Origin: CAJMNU01 sp905214855
GTDB lineage: Bacteria > Bacillota > Clostridia > Lachnospirales > Lachnospiraceae
DNA length: 41,525 nt
Direction: 5' to 3'
Assembly (NCBI GenBank): GCA_937890595.1
Contig: CALADM010000011.1
Location: 1-41,525, forward strand
Each line of letters begins with the position of its first letter. Position 1 is the first letter of the stretch. Positions 1 through 8,203 of this stretch are shown here, one piece after another. The notes beneath the pieces are model-generated. The model was given only the letters and a program-made list of their open reading frames with translations, did not search any database and was not told the origin of the DNA. The position numbers and the translations under genes are program-made.

Positions 1-366
1 ATTATTCTTCACAAAGTACATCTTTACATCAGACTTCCCCTTCTTTTTAAACTTAAGAAAAGCACTCTGATGTTTGAAAAATCTCGTAAATGCAGTATAT
101 CCATCTTCAATCGACTTTTTTACAGCTTTTGAATACGCTTTCTTGATCCAAGCCTTATCGGGATTTTGGGGGATATATTCCTTGTTAAGCCAAACGCTAA
201 AACTTTTACCCGTCATAAATGGTTCCCCTTTATCGTACAGGGTTTTGTTATGACTAAGATAAAAGTTGTAGACATATCTGCAAGTTCCAATGGTATTATG
301 AATCCTGTCTTTTTGTTCCGATGTTGGATCTATTTCCGTCTTGAAACTCTTGAGCAATCTCCCCAT
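1..366 (-). CDS. tnpB: RNA-guided endonuclease TnpB, IS607/IS605 type, N-terminal part (runs off left edge)
   Basis: TnpB is the RuvC-type, omega-RNA-guided nuclease of IS200/IS605 and IS607 elements and the ancestor of Cas12. The frame is open from an ATG at 366 to the window edge (122 codons). It begins MGRLLKSFKTEIDPT and carries the N-terminal family signature TCRYVYNFYLSHN followed by a basic stretch (KKGKSDVKMYF). A good ribosome site (AGAAGGAG) overlaps the start, which lies inside the 3' end of the upstream recombinase remnant, the usual IS607 tnpA-tnpB arrangement. The RuvC and zinc-finger parts are outside the window, so whether this copy is intact cannot be judged. The partner tnpA is broken, so movement would need help in trans. 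Family identification is firm; assignment to IS607 rests on the recombinase remnant. Confidence 0.88.
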   Translation of the reverse strand, partial: MGRLLKSFKTEIDPTSEQKDRIHNTIGTCRYVYNFYLSHNKTLYDKGEPFMTGKSFSVWLNKEYIPQNPDKAWIKKAYSKAVKKSIEDGYTAFTRFFKHQSAFLKFKKKGKSDVKMYFVKNN

Positions 367-620
367 CTCCTTCTATTTGTTTTTTATAGTTACGAAGTCC
401 ATACAACCTGCAAGAAAATACATGAAGGATTGAAACAATATCCTGTACAAGCTCTTCCTGTGGCGATAGTTCTTCATTGTTTACTACCACTATACTTGTG
501 TTAAACTTCATACAGAATTTTTCGAATCAGTCATAGCCAAATCTGACAAATCTATCTTTATGCGTGACCAGGATCGTCTTGATCTTTTGGTTTGTAATTA
601 GTGATATTAGAAGTGTTCAT
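296..620 (-). pseudogene. tnpA: Remnant of IS607-family serine recombinase TnpA (internal deletion plus nonsense)
   Basis: The ATG at 620 follows a strong GGAGGG ribosome site and begins MNTSNITNYKPKD, like the start of IS607 TnpA. The frame then breaks at a short A-rich junction and stops. In the next frame the later catalytic-domain sequence resumes (KIKTILVTHKDRFVRFGYD), meets an in-frame TGA where family members have a tryptophan before FEKFC, and continues through VVVNNEELSPQEELVQDI and FSCRLYGLRNYKKQI to a stop at 296-298. Most of the DNA-binding and resolvase core is therefore deleted. The 3' end overlaps the tnpB start. I infer it is inactive; the similarity is recalled from the family, not searched. 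Confidence 0.82.
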
Positions 621-788
621 AAATAATGCCCTCCACGAGTATATTTAAACACTTTTAAGAACTAATATCAATGTTTTCAATTGCTTAACATTTCCTCCTT
701 TCCCATACTGCTATATCATGTCATACCATACCATGATGTTGTGATCAAAGGGTCTTTTGTACCCTCTGACATCTGATGATTAACATAA
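621..788. other. Probable left end of the IS607-type element; no gene
   Basis: This stretch between the tnpA remnant and the secG terminator has no open frame of note. It holds short repeats (a TCATACCATACCATGATG-like palindromic patch near 719-737) and a small AGGGT/ACCCT inverted repeat near 749-765. IS607 elements lack terminal inverted repeats and target duplications, so the exact end cannot be placed from one copy. Confidence 0.35.
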
Positions 789-830
789 AAAACACAAAAA
801 ACCACTCTAAACAAACTTGCCTAGAGTGGT
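789..830 (-). terminator. Rho-independent terminator of secG
   Basis: A perfect 9-bp stem (ACCACTCTA with TAGAGTGGT, 801-830) is followed on the minus strand by a T-rich tract. It lies 24 bases after the secG stop. Confidence 0.85.
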
Positions 831-853
831 CATATATCTTCATCTATTGTGCT

Positions 854-1084
854 TTAGATAATATTCAGGACAAGAGCCAGCACCAAAAATGCAACTGCTG
901 CAATCTTGGTAAATGTCTCTAATGCACCTTCCATAGAGCGCCCTTTATTCTTGCCCCAATACGAATCTGCAGCACCGCCAATTGTTCCGGACAGCCCTCT
1001 CTGCTTGCTCTCCTGAAGCAATACGATCACAATCAAAGCAATACATATCAAAACAAACAAAACTGTTATAATTGTCTTCAGCAT
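854..1084 (-). CDS. secG: Preprotein translocase subunit SecG
   Basis: SecG is the small non-essential subunit of the SecYEG channel in the cytoplasmic membrane. The 76-residue product starts MLKTIITVLFVLICIALIVIV, a first membrane helix, followed by the conserved loop LLQESKQRGLSGTIGG and a second helix at the C-terminus (AAVAFLVLALVLNII). Length and topology match the family. A longer frame begins at 1159, but the ATG at 1084 has AGGAGG nine bases upstream and begins at the conserved first helix, so I chose it. The gene is monocistronic, with its own promoter and terminator. In many Firmicutes secG is followed by rnr and smpB; here it is followed by the IS remnant, so neighbours may have been displaced. 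Confidence 0.95.
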   Translation of the reverse strand: MLKTIITVLFVLICIALIVIVLLQESKQRGLSGTIGGAADSYWGKNKGRSMEGALETFTKIAAVAFLVLALVLNII

Positions 1085-1121
1085 ACTTATCACACCTCCT
1101 ATGTTCCAAACACACTTATTT

Positions 1122-1150
1122 ATATTAGCATAAGTATACACAAAAAGCAA
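1122..1150 (-). promoter_or_regulatory. Sigma-A-type promoter of secG
   Basis: The minus strand has TTGCTT (1150-1145), a 17-base spacer ending in TG-C, and TAATAT (1127-1122), placing the start of transcription about 30 bases before the secG ribosome site. Confidence 0.7.
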
Positions 1151-1217
1151 GCAGTTCATACAGTCAGATCTGTCTTTTTCGTATGGGATGTATCAGAAAA
1201 ACAATTAAAAGAATGGC

Positions 1218-3638
1218 TTAGCCACGCAGCTCGATTCCCATTCCCTTGAGACCATGAAGGATCTTCTCCATCACTGCACCAACTTCTTTTTCCTCCAAAG
1301 TATGATCTTTTGCACGGAATGTAATAGAATAAGCCACAGATTTATATCCTTCTGCGATCTGGCTTCCTTCATAGATATCAAAGAGCTGATAACTCTCCAA
1401 AATCTTTCCGCCACGTTGCTCGATCATATCTTCAATATCCCCTGCAAGAATTTCTTTTTTCATTACCATACTGATATCTCTGGTCACTGCTGGGAATTTG
1501 GCGATTCCTGTATATTTTCTGTCAAATGTTGTCAACTCTGTTACTGTCGGCATATCAAGTACAGCCACATAGGTTCTCTCACCAATCTTATAATTATCTG
1601 CAACCTGTGGGTGGATTTCTCCCATATATCCTACAACCTGACCATCATACACAATCTCAGCCTGACGACCCGGATGCAGGAATGTTTTACCTGCATTAGG
1701 ATTATAATGTGCTTTTTTATGCATTCCCACTTTATCAAAGAATTCTTCCACAACACCTTTCATGGTAAAGAAATCTCCCTCACCATACATTCCAAGTGTA
1801 AACTGCATTCTCTCATCTGGAAGTTCTGTTAAAGGCAGAGTCTTTGGCAGATAAATATTTGCAAGTTCATACAGTTTTACATTCTTATTTCTTCTGTTAT
1901 AGTTTGTAGACAAAGAAGTCAGCATACCATTTAATGGCTGAGTACGCATGATACTAAAATCTTCCCCAAGCGGATTTAAAATATTAACTGTTTTTCTCAA
2001 ATCAGAATCCGCTGGGATCAACAGTTTATCAAATGCTTTCGGACTTTCAAAAGAATAGGTCATGCTCTGACTGAATCCGCAGAACTGGGCGATCTGTCTT
2101 GCCACTTCCTCTATTCTCAATTTATAGGATAATTTTCCAGTTGTTGCCTCACCACTTGGCAAACTGGTCGGAATATTGTCATAGCCAAAGAATCTTGCTA
2201 CTTCCTCTGCAAGATCTGCCATACAATGAATATCCTGACGGAAACTTGGAGCTACAATCTCATTTGTTTCTTTATCATATGCAAGATCGATCTTCTCAAA
2301 ATAAGAGATCATATCCTCTGGTGTGATATTTGTTCCAAGAAGACGGTTCATCTTTTCTGGCTCAAATGGAACACGGGAAGATCCCACTGGATTTGGATAG
2401 ACATCGATCATGCCGCCTACAACTTCTCCCGCTCCCAACTCTTCAATCAGCTGACATGCACGATTAATCGCTTCACTTGCATTATTTGGATCTAATCCTT
2501 TTTCAAATTTACCAGATGCATCGGTACGAAGACCAATTCTCTTTGCAGACAGACGGATGTTTGTTCCATCAAAGCAGGCAGCCTCAAATACCATAGTTTT
2601 TACATCATCTGTAATTTTAGAGTTTTCACCACCCATAATACCAGCAATGCCTACTTCTTTTTCTCCATCATTGATCATCAGAACACGACTATCCAGATTT
2701 CTCACCTGACCGTCCAGAGTCTGGAAAGTATCATTCTCTTTTGCACATTTCACAACGATCTTATGACCACCGATCAGATCATAATCATATGCATGCATCG
2801 GCTGACCATACTCTTCCATAACATAATTTGTGATATCTACAATGTTATTGATCGGACGGATACCACTTGCAGCAAGTCTTCTCTGCATCCACTCTGGTGA
2901 AGGAGCTAGTTTGATATTTTTTACCATTCTTGCACAATAACGAGGACACAACTCTGTATCTTCTACTTCTACCTGCAAAAAGTCATGAATGTCTTCTGCA
3001 TTTCCAGTTTCTTTGACTACTGGAGGACAGAATGGCTTTCCAAATGTTGCAGCTGCCTCACGGGCAATACCGATCACACTATAACAGTCTACACGGTTAG
3101 ATGTAATTTCATACTCAAACACAACATCATGAAGACCTAAAATTTCTACTGCATCTTCTCCAGGCTGTGCATCCTGTGGCAAAATATAGATTCCACTCTC
3201 CGGAGCATCTGGATACATCTCTCTGGAAGATCCTAATTCCTCAATAGAACACATCATGCCATAAGAATCAATACCACGAAGTTTTCCTTTTTTGATCGCA
3301 ATTCCATCCTCTGGAAGTGGTCCGCCATCATGACCTCCTGCCACACGTCCTCCATCCAATACAACTGGCACTTTGTCTCCTACTTTCACATTTGGTGCGC
3401 CTGTCACGATCTGGATTGTCTGCTCTCCCACATTGACCTGACAGATGATCAGCTTATCTGCATCTGGGTGCTTCTCAATGGAAAGAATCTCACCAACTAC
3501 AATTTTCTCAAGATTTTTATCCAAACATTCGAATCCTTCTACTTTTGTTCCAGTAAGTGTCATTGCATCTGTATATTCCTGTGCTGTGACATCCAATTCC
3601 AGAACATATGCTTTAATCCATGATAATGCTGTATTCAT
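1218..3638 (-). CDS. pheT: Phenylalanine--tRNA ligase beta subunit
   Basis: PheT pairs with PheS as an (alpha-beta)2 enzyme that charges tRNA-Phe; the beta subunit binds tRNA and edits mischarged Tyr-tRNA-Phe. The 806-residue product has the expected layout: an N-terminal tRNA-binding OB fold (about residues 45-150, with HPDADKLIICQVNVG), the B3/B4 editing domain (about 210-390), B5 (about 405-480), a catalytic-like core, and the C-terminal anticodon-recognition FDX-ACB domain (about 712-806, starting FPAVTRDISMVM). Length is normal for bacterial PheT. It follows pheS by 74 bases, and both are under the T-box leader. No clear terminator follows the stop at 1218; the small TGGCTAAGCCA palindrome at the gene end is weak. 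Confidence 0.98.
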   Translation of the reverse strand: MNTALSWIKAYVLELDVTAQEYTDAMTLTGTKVEGFECLDKNLEKIVVGEILSIEKHPDADKLIICQVNVGEQTIQIVTGAPNVKVGDKVPVVLDGGRVAGGHDGGPLPEDGIAIKKGKLRGIDSYGMMCSIEELGSSREMYPDAPESGIYILPQDAQPGEDAVEILGLHDVVFEYEITSNRVDCYSVIGIAREAAATFGKPFCPPVVKETGNAEDIHDFLQVEVEDTELCPRYCARMVKNIKLAPSPEWMQRRLAASGIRPINNIVDITNYVMEEYGQPMHAYDYDLIGGHKIVVKCAKENDTFQTLDGQVRNLDSRVLMINDGEKEVGIAGIMGGENSKITDDVKTMVFEAACFDGTNIRLSAKRIGLRTDASGKFEKGLDPNNASEAINRACQLIEELGAGEVVGGMIDVYPNPVGSSRVPFEPEKMNRLLGTNITPEDMISYFEKIDLAYDKETNEIVAPSFRQDIHCMADLAEEVARFFGYDNIPTSLPSGEATTGKLSYKLRIEEVARQIAQFCGFSQSMTYSFESPKAFDKLLIPADSDLRKTVNILNPLGEDFSIMRTQPLNGMLTSLSTNYNRRNKNVKLYELANIYLPKTLPLTELPDERMQFTLGMYGEGDFFTMKGVVEEFFDKVGMHKKAHYNPNAGKTFLHPGRQAEIVYDGQVVGYMGEIHPQVADNYKIGERTYVAVLDMPTVTELTTFDRKYTGIAKFPAVTRDISMVMKKEILAGDIEDMIEQRGGKILESYQLFDIYEGSQIAEGYKSVAYSITFRAKDHTLEEKEVGAVMEKILHGLKGMGIELRG

Positions 3639-3712
3639 GTCTCTATCTCCTATATTTCCATTTTAAATTTCTTCACGTTTCTGTTATGATAATTCCCTTT
3701 TATGTGAGATTT

Positions 3713-4735
3713 TTAGAACTGTTTCAGGAAACGGGTATCATTCTCATAAAGCAGTCTCATATCATCAATCTCATATTTTAACAGGGCGATACGCTCCAAT
3801 CCTACTCCAAATGCAAATCCAGAATACTCTTCTGGATCGATCCCACTCATACGCAGAACATTTGGATGTACCATACCACATCCCAAAATCTCTATCCATC
3901 CAGATCCCTTGCAGAAACGGCATCCCTTGCCTCCACACTTAAAGCAGGTCACATCTACCTCTGCACTTGGCTCTGTAAATGGGAAATGATGTGGACGGAA
4001 CTTTACTTTTGTCTCTGGTCCGAATAATTCACGTGCAAACTCAGCAAGTGTTCCCTTTAAATCTGCAAATGTAATATTTTTGTCAATTACAAGTCCCTCG
4101 ATCTGGTGGAAAGATGGAGAATGGGTTGCATCTACTTCATCAGAACGAAATACACGTCCAGGTGCGATCATACGGATCGGAAGCTCTCTTGTCTCCATTG
4201 TACGAACCTGTACCGGAGAAGTCTGACTTCTCAGTACAATATTGTCATTGATATAAAAAGTATCCTGTTCATCTCTTGCGGGATGGTTTTTCGGAATATT
4301 CAGTCTTTCAAAGTTATACATGTCATATTCTACTTCTGGACCTTCCACAACCTCATATCCCATACCAACAAAAATTCTCTCTACCTCTTCCAGAGCGATG
4401 GTATTTGGATGGCTGTGTCCCAAATTTGTCATCTTTGCCGGAAGTGTAACATCGATCACTTCTTTTTTCAGCTGTTCTTCTCTAATTTTTTCTGCAAGAG
4501 CTGTCTTTGCTTCCTCTAATTTTTCCTCAATTACTGTTCTTGCCTCATTTACCATCTGACCTACCTTTGGTCTCTCTTCAGGAGCTACATCTTTCATACT
4601 CTTCAATACAGATGTCAGCTCACCTTTCTTTCCAAGATATGCCACACGGATCTCATTCAGGCGATCCAATGTTTCTGATTCCTGAATCTGCTTCAGTGCT
4701 TCCTCTCTGATCTTTTCCAATGTTTCCTTCATCAT
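3713..4735 (-). CDS. pheS: Phenylalanine--tRNA ligase alpha subunit
   Basis: This is the catalytic alpha subunit of PheRS, a class II synthetase that activates phenylalanine. The 340 residues comprise an N-terminal coiled coil (about 1-85, MKETLEKIREEALKQI) that contacts tRNA and a class II core (about 88-340). Visible motifs are motif 2 around FRSDEVDATHSPSFHQIEG and motif 3 GFAFGVGLERIALLKYEI. A four-cysteine insertion CFKCGGKGCRFCKG (about residues 263-277) precedes GCGMVHPNVL; it looks like a zinc knuckle, which I recall from clostridial PheS. The start is ATGATG behind GGAGG. Expression is governed by the T-box upstream. Confidence 0.98.
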   Translation of the reverse strand: MMKETLEKIREEALKQIQESETLDRLNEIRVAYLGKKGELTSVLKSMKDVAPEERPKVGQMVNEARTVIEEKLEEAKTALAEKIREEQLKKEVIDVTLPAKMTNLGHSHPNTIALEEVERIFVGMGYEVVEGPEVEYDMYNFERLNIPKNHPARDEQDTFYINDNIVLRSQTSPVQVRTMETRELPIRMIAPGRVFRSDEVDATHSPSFHQIEGLVIDKNITFADLKGTLAEFARELFGPETKVKFRPHHFPFTEPSAEVDVTCFKCGGKGCRFCKGSGWIEILGCGMVHPNVLRMSGIDPEEYSGFAFGVGLERIALLKYEIDDMRLLYENDTRFLKQF

Positions 4736-4829
4736 GATCTTTCAATCCTCCATTTACCAAAATGACAAAACGTGCTGCCAAACACTCCCTGTGAACCTCT
4801 TTTCGTTCCAAAATAACTTTCTATGAACT

Positions 4830-5095
4830 AAAAAAGCCCCGTTCCTCCTTATTTAGAAGGGACGAAGCTATTGTTCCGCGGTACCACCCATATTCCTGCA
4901 TCCTGCAAGCACTCAGACAGCGTAACGTGCTACTACGTCACAGCCTACTTAACATCTATCTAAAAGATGGTTCAACTGTGCAGCTCCAGTGCGAATTTTG
5001 AATGCTTATCTGAACCAAGGGAGCTTTCAGCCGGTGACTCCCACTCTCTGTTGGAAAATAAGTATCTACTGACACTTTCCATGCTTTTTCTTATA
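4830..5095 (-). promoter_or_regulatory. T-box leader (tRNA-Phe sensing) of pheST
   Basis: The minus strand carries the canonical T-box antiterminator core GGGTGGTACCGCGGAA (4889-4874), which pairs with the uncharged tRNA CCA end. Stem I lies upstream, with an AGAGAG-type element, a GGCTGAAAG apical region and a specifier region CATTCAAAATTC that offers UUC, matching phenylalanine. A GC-rich terminator hairpin (AGCTTCGTCCC with GGAACGGGGCT) followed by six T ends the leader at about 4830. Uncharged tRNA-Phe should favour antitermination and raise pheST expression. The precise specifier triplet is my reading. Confidence 0.93.
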
Positions 5096-5146
5096 CACTT
5101 ATGAATTCCTGATATGTTTATGAATTCTTTCATGAAACTGTTTTTT

Positions 5147-5174
5147 ATTGTAACATAAAAAATAAAGATGTCAA
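5147..5174 (-). promoter_or_regulatory. Promoter of the pheST T-box transcript
   Basis: The minus strand has TTGACA (5174-5169), a 16-base spacer and TACAAT (5152-5147). Transcription would begin near 5140, just upstream of T-box stem I. It is divergent from the promoter at 5212-5240. Confidence 0.75.
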
Positions 5175-5211
5175 GACCGAACTTGCAAATCTGTCCTTAT
5201 TCATAAATCAT

Positions 5212-5240
5212 TTGCATTTCCAATATAAATCAGATACAAT
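5212..5240 (+). promoter_or_regulatory. Promoter of the YihY-family gene
   Basis: TTGCAT (5212-5217), a 17-base spacer and TACAAT (5235-5240) precede the gene by about 40 bases. Confidence 0.6.
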
Positions 5241-5279
5241 AAAGACAGACAAAATGATCTTTCCATGGAGGTTCTCACA

Positions 5280-6116
5280 ATGCAATTCATTCTCTTTATA
5301 CACCGGATATGGAAAAAATTCTCAAAAGATGAAATGACTGTTTATGCTGCTCAGGCAGCTTTTTTTACCATATTGGCCGCCATTCCTTTTTTGATGCTTC
5401 TAATCAGTGCAATACAAATGGTACCTGGTCTTTCCAAAAAAGATTTGGAGATCACTATGATGGGAATTGTCCCTGAGATGTTTCACGAAATTTTATTTGC
5501 GGTCACGGAAGACCTGTTTACCCGCTCTCCAGAAACTATTGTATCCATCACAGCAATCACCTCTGTATGGTCTGCTTCCCGCAGTATGTTCGGCATTGAA
5601 AAGGGCTTAAACCGTATCCTTGGTGATCACGTTCCGCGCCGATATCTTATCAGCCGCATGATTTCTATGGGATATACATTTGGATTTGTAATTTTATGTG
5701 TCATGATGTTGATCTTCTGGGTATTTGGCACTACGATCGGTGGTTTTCTCTCCCGACATTTCCCATATATCAGCAAAATCATTATGATGGTTGTCAACTT
5801 TCGTACACTGATCACCTTTTTCTTTATGACTGTATTTTTTGTTGGAATTTATACATATCTTCCCCGCAGGAAACTGACTTTAAAATCTCAACTTCCTGGT
5901 GCTATTTTTTCTTCTCTGGGATGGTCCATATTTTCTTATGGATTTTCTATTTATTTTGAAAATTTCAGCAATTTTTCTTACATTTACGGAAGTTTAACTG
6001 CTATCATCCTTTTGATGCTGTGGATGTATTTTTGTGTCTGTATCCTTTTTATCGGGGCAGAGATCAACTGTATCCTTCTTTCCATGCAAGATCAAAGCCA
6101 ATCCGTTTCTCAATAA
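5280..6116 (+). CDS. YihY/BrkB-family inner-membrane protein
   Basis: This is a polytopic membrane protein of the YihY/virulence-factor-BrkB family (once misannotated as ribonuclease BN). Its biochemical role is not established. The product has the family N-terminus (DEMTVYAAQAAFFTILAAIPFLMLL), a central segment VSITAITSVWSASRSM with GIEKGLNRI, and about six membrane helices ending LMLWMYFCVCILFIGAEIN, the conserved terminal helix. At 278 residues it is of family length. An ATG at 5265 is in frame, but the GGAGG that would serve as ribosome site begins two bases into it. The ATG at 5280 sits 8 bases after that site and is the better start. It is a single-gene unit with its own promoter and terminator, the only plus-strand gene in this area. 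Confidence 0.88.
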   Translation: MQFILFIHRIWKKFSKDEMTVYAAQAAFFTILAAIPFLMLLISAIQMVPGLSKKDLEITMMGIVPEMFHEILFAVTEDLFTRSPETIVSITAITSVWSASRSMFGIEKGLNRILGDHVPRRYLISRMISMGYTFGFVILCVMMLIFWVFGTTIGGFLSRHFPYISKIIMMVVNFRTLITFFFMTVFFVGIYTYLPRRKLTLKSQLPGAIFSSLGWSIFSYGFSIYFENFSNFSYIYGSLTAIILLMLWMYFCVCILFIGAEINCILLSMQDQSQSVSQ

Positions 6117-6125
6117 CATAACTTA

Positions 6126-6153
6126 ACCAGCGCCCAATGGACGCTGGTTTTTT
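6126..6153 (+). terminator. Terminator of the YihY-family gene
   Basis: A 7-bp stem (ACCAGCG with CGCTGGT) is followed by TTTTTT on the plus strand, 10 bases after the stop codon. Confidence 0.88.
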
Positions 6154-6161
6154 CGTTGGTC

Positions 6162-6347
6162 TTAATATATTTCTTTTGGCATGATCACCGCTGCGATAAT
6201 GTAAATGATCACTCCGGGACCAAAAAAGCTGGCGATCGCCCATATCAGACGAATCACTGTTGTGTCAATCTGAAAAAACTCTCCTAATCCTCCACAAACA
6301 CCACATATCATTTTATCTGAAGAAGAACGATATAATTTTTTATCCAT
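6162..6347 (-). CDS. PspC-domain small membrane protein
   Basis: The 61-residue product is almost entirely a PspC domain: KLYRSSSDKMICGVCGGLGEFFQIDTTVIRLIWAI, then a hydrophobic hairpin ending AAVIMPKE. PspC proteins are envelope-stress modulators in proteobacteria. In Firmicutes short PspC proteins often sit beside DUF4097/DUF1700 and LiaX-type genes and are thought to act at the membrane, but their role is not defined. It lies 58 bases after the DUF4097 gene in the same direction, so it is probably the last gene of the padR operon. It converges on the YihY gene, sharing the short gap with that gene's terminator. Confidence 0.88.
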   Translation of the reverse strand: MDKKLYRSSSDKMICGVCGGLGEFFQIDTTVIRLIWAIASFFGPGVIIYIIAAVIMPKEIY

Positions 6348-6405
6348 AATCCCATATCCTTTTTATAAATTATCCTTTTATACATCTGTTTTAGTCAAAT
6401 CTGTT

Positions 6406-7425
6406 TTATTGAAATGAAAGTTGTACCTGAGATGTCACACATTCCATCTCTATCGTCTTTCCCGCAGAATAGTATTCTTTTATTTCATAAACCGCTTCTG
6501 AGCGTGTCTGTCCACCTATCGTCACAGAACCCTTAACACCCTCAATCTCATAATTAAATTCTTCCATTTTACCATCAAGAAGCAGTGAAACCTCACTGGA
6601 TACACACTGGATGTCAGCCTCTCTTGTCACGGCACCGATAAAATCCATGTTTCCTACAATAGAAACATCCAGTTTTCCTACTTCACATGTTTCAAAAGAG
6701 AGAGTTCCTACAGATTCTACATCAAGCTCTGCTACTTTTAAATTCTTGCCATGAAAAATTCCTCTTCCAAGTTCAATATCCAGTCCCTGTAAAACCATTC
6801 CTTTTGGAACTACGATCTCTAAGATTCCTTCAGGAGTATCTTTTGACATCTTCTGCCACTCGTCTTCACGAACACCTTCACGGCTCACATCATAGATTTT
6901 TACTGTATTTCCTGTTTGTTTTACCTTTAATGGAACAATCTTATCACTGGATGATCGATCATAAGCTGCCACTTTGATATATTCTGCTGTCTCATCTTCC
7001 TGAATCGTAACATCCCAGCTTCCAAGTTCTAACTCCAGCTCATATGCATCCTCAAAACTGTCTCCTAATACCAACTCCTGATATCCATTTTTATTCTTTG
7101 AGTTATAATGATGTCCCTCTGGTGCAGCAGCCAATGCCGTTTCCTGCAATGTCTGCTGTGTATTCTGTCTCACATAGTATGCATCATCCAGATCATCCAT
7201 ACGATCCTCTAAGTCATCCATCTCATTTTCCCACTGTTCCCATTCTTGATTCCATTGTTCTTCCCATACATCATCCAGTCGATGATGTCTTATCTGATTC
7301 CACATACTTCTCCAGCTTTGGCTTCCTGCGCTCCCACTAAATGCAAGAGACACGCCTGACAAAACCATACCAGATACCACACATATCGTTCCAACCCCAA
7401 GCATCACTTTTAAAAAACGCTTCAT
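6406..7425 (-). CDS. DUF4097-family exported beta-repeat protein
   Basis: The 339-residue protein starts with a signal peptide or membrane anchor (MKRFLKVMLGVGTICVVSG, hydrophobic to about residue 30). An acidic, glutamate- and aspartate-rich segment follows (about 40-85, with DDLEDRMDDLDD) and then a C-terminal half of short beta repeats typical of DUF4097 (LGSWDVTIQEDE, IVVPKGMVLQGLDIELGRG, LDVESVGTLSFETCEVG). DUF4097 proteins form beta-helix-like folds resembling bactofilins and include the C-terminal part of LiaX. I infer a cell-envelope role, with no known substrate. The start follows AGGAGG by 9 bases, and the gene begins 4 bases after the DUF1700 gene. Confidence 0.82.
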   Translation of the reverse strand: MKRFLKVMLGVGTICVVSGMVLSGVSLAFSGSAGSQSWRSMWNQIRHHRLDDVWEEQWNQEWEQWENEMDDLEDRMDDLDDAYYVRQNTQQTLQETALAAAPEGHHYNSKNKNGYQELVLGDSFEDAYELELELGSWDVTIQEDETAEYIKVAAYDRSSSDKIVPLKVKQTGNTVKIYDVSREGVREDEWQKMSKDTPEGILEIVVPKGMVLQGLDIELGRGIFHGKNLKVAELDVESVGTLSFETCEVGKLDVSIVGNMDFIGAVTREADIQCVSSEVSLLLDGKMEEFNYEIEGVKGSVTIGGQTRSEAVYEIKEYYSAGKTIEMECVTSQVQLSFQ

Positions 7426-7429
7426 AAGA

Positions 7430-8203
7430 TCAAGCCTCCTTGCCTTTTACCACACTATCACGCAGATTCCGTGCCATCTGACATATGTTTTTAATCAGAG
7501 TCGGAATCCATTTACCATATAGCTGAATGGATAATACCAAAAACAACATTCCTGTCCCCAGACAAAAAAGTGTCATTCCCAAGAAAAACACCAGTATCCA
7601 TGGCGTTGCCACATTCAATACTGCCACTACCAAAAATACTATAGCCAAAATCACAGATGCCAGACACATGCATGCTGGTAAAAACAGGATACCAAAAACA
7701 CTGTCAAAAAATCCCATTCCTATCCCAAATAGGTTTTTGATAAACTCCCACGCTGCACCAAGTAATATGATAAATAAAATAATTTTAATCCAACGGTTTC
7801 CAAATCTCCTCTGTTTATTGGAACGGGTAGATTCTGTTTTATGTTCTTCTGTATTGTTCTGAGTATCTGTTTGATCCCCAAAAGGATCTTCTGCTTTTCC
7901 TTTCTGTTCTGTTACATCAGGCAGATCCAGTCTCTTGACGATCTGAGTGTTGGGATCACGAAATCGTTCATCCTCAAATCCTCTCTCTGTAAAGCTGCCC
8001 CCATCTGTTGCTCCTTCCATACCATTTCGAATAATCGCCGCCACCCGCTCCGGACTTCCTAATTCTTGGATCACCTTCTCTTCCTGTTCTGCTCCTGCTT
8101 CATCAAAATAATCTTCATAATACAGGATGGCATCCTCTCTCTCTTCCTCTGTAATATCTGAAAGCAGATAAACCAATCGATCCATAAACTCTTCCCTGCT
8201 CAT
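7430..8203 (-). CDS. DUF1700/HAAS-domain membrane protein
   Basis: The 257-residue protein begins with a HAAS-type helical domain (MSREEFMDRLVYLLSDITEEEREDAILYYEDYFDEAG, then VIQELGSPERVAAIIR), the hallmark of DUF1700 proteins. A polar linker (about 65-135) leads to several membrane segments (WIKIILFIILLGAAWEFI, ILFLPACMCLASVILAIVFLV, ILVFFLGMTLFCLGTGML). DUF1700 genes usually lie directly after a PadR regulator, as here. The padR stop and this start overlap as ATGA, with GAGGAGG inside the end of padR, so translation is probably coupled. Function is unknown; HAAS domains are thought to mediate protein contacts and so to control the membrane part. Confidence 0.85.
   Translation of the reverse strand: MSREEFMDRLVYLLSDITEEEREDAILYYEDYFDEAGAEQEEKVIQELGSPERVAAIIRNGMEGATDGGSFTERGFEDERFRDPNTQIVKRLDLPDVTEQKGKAEDPFGDQTDTQNNTEEHKTESTRSNKQRRFGNRWIKIILFIILLGAAWEFIKNLFGIGMGFFDSVFGILFLPACMCLASVILAIVFLVVAVLNVATPWILVFFLGMTLFCLGTGMLFLVLSIQLYGKWIPTLIKNICQMARNLRDSVVKGKEA

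Noticed and set aside
166..504. 112-codon plus-strand ORF at the left end
   Set aside because: It is antisense to the tnpB start and the tnpA remnant, both of which have clear family motifs.
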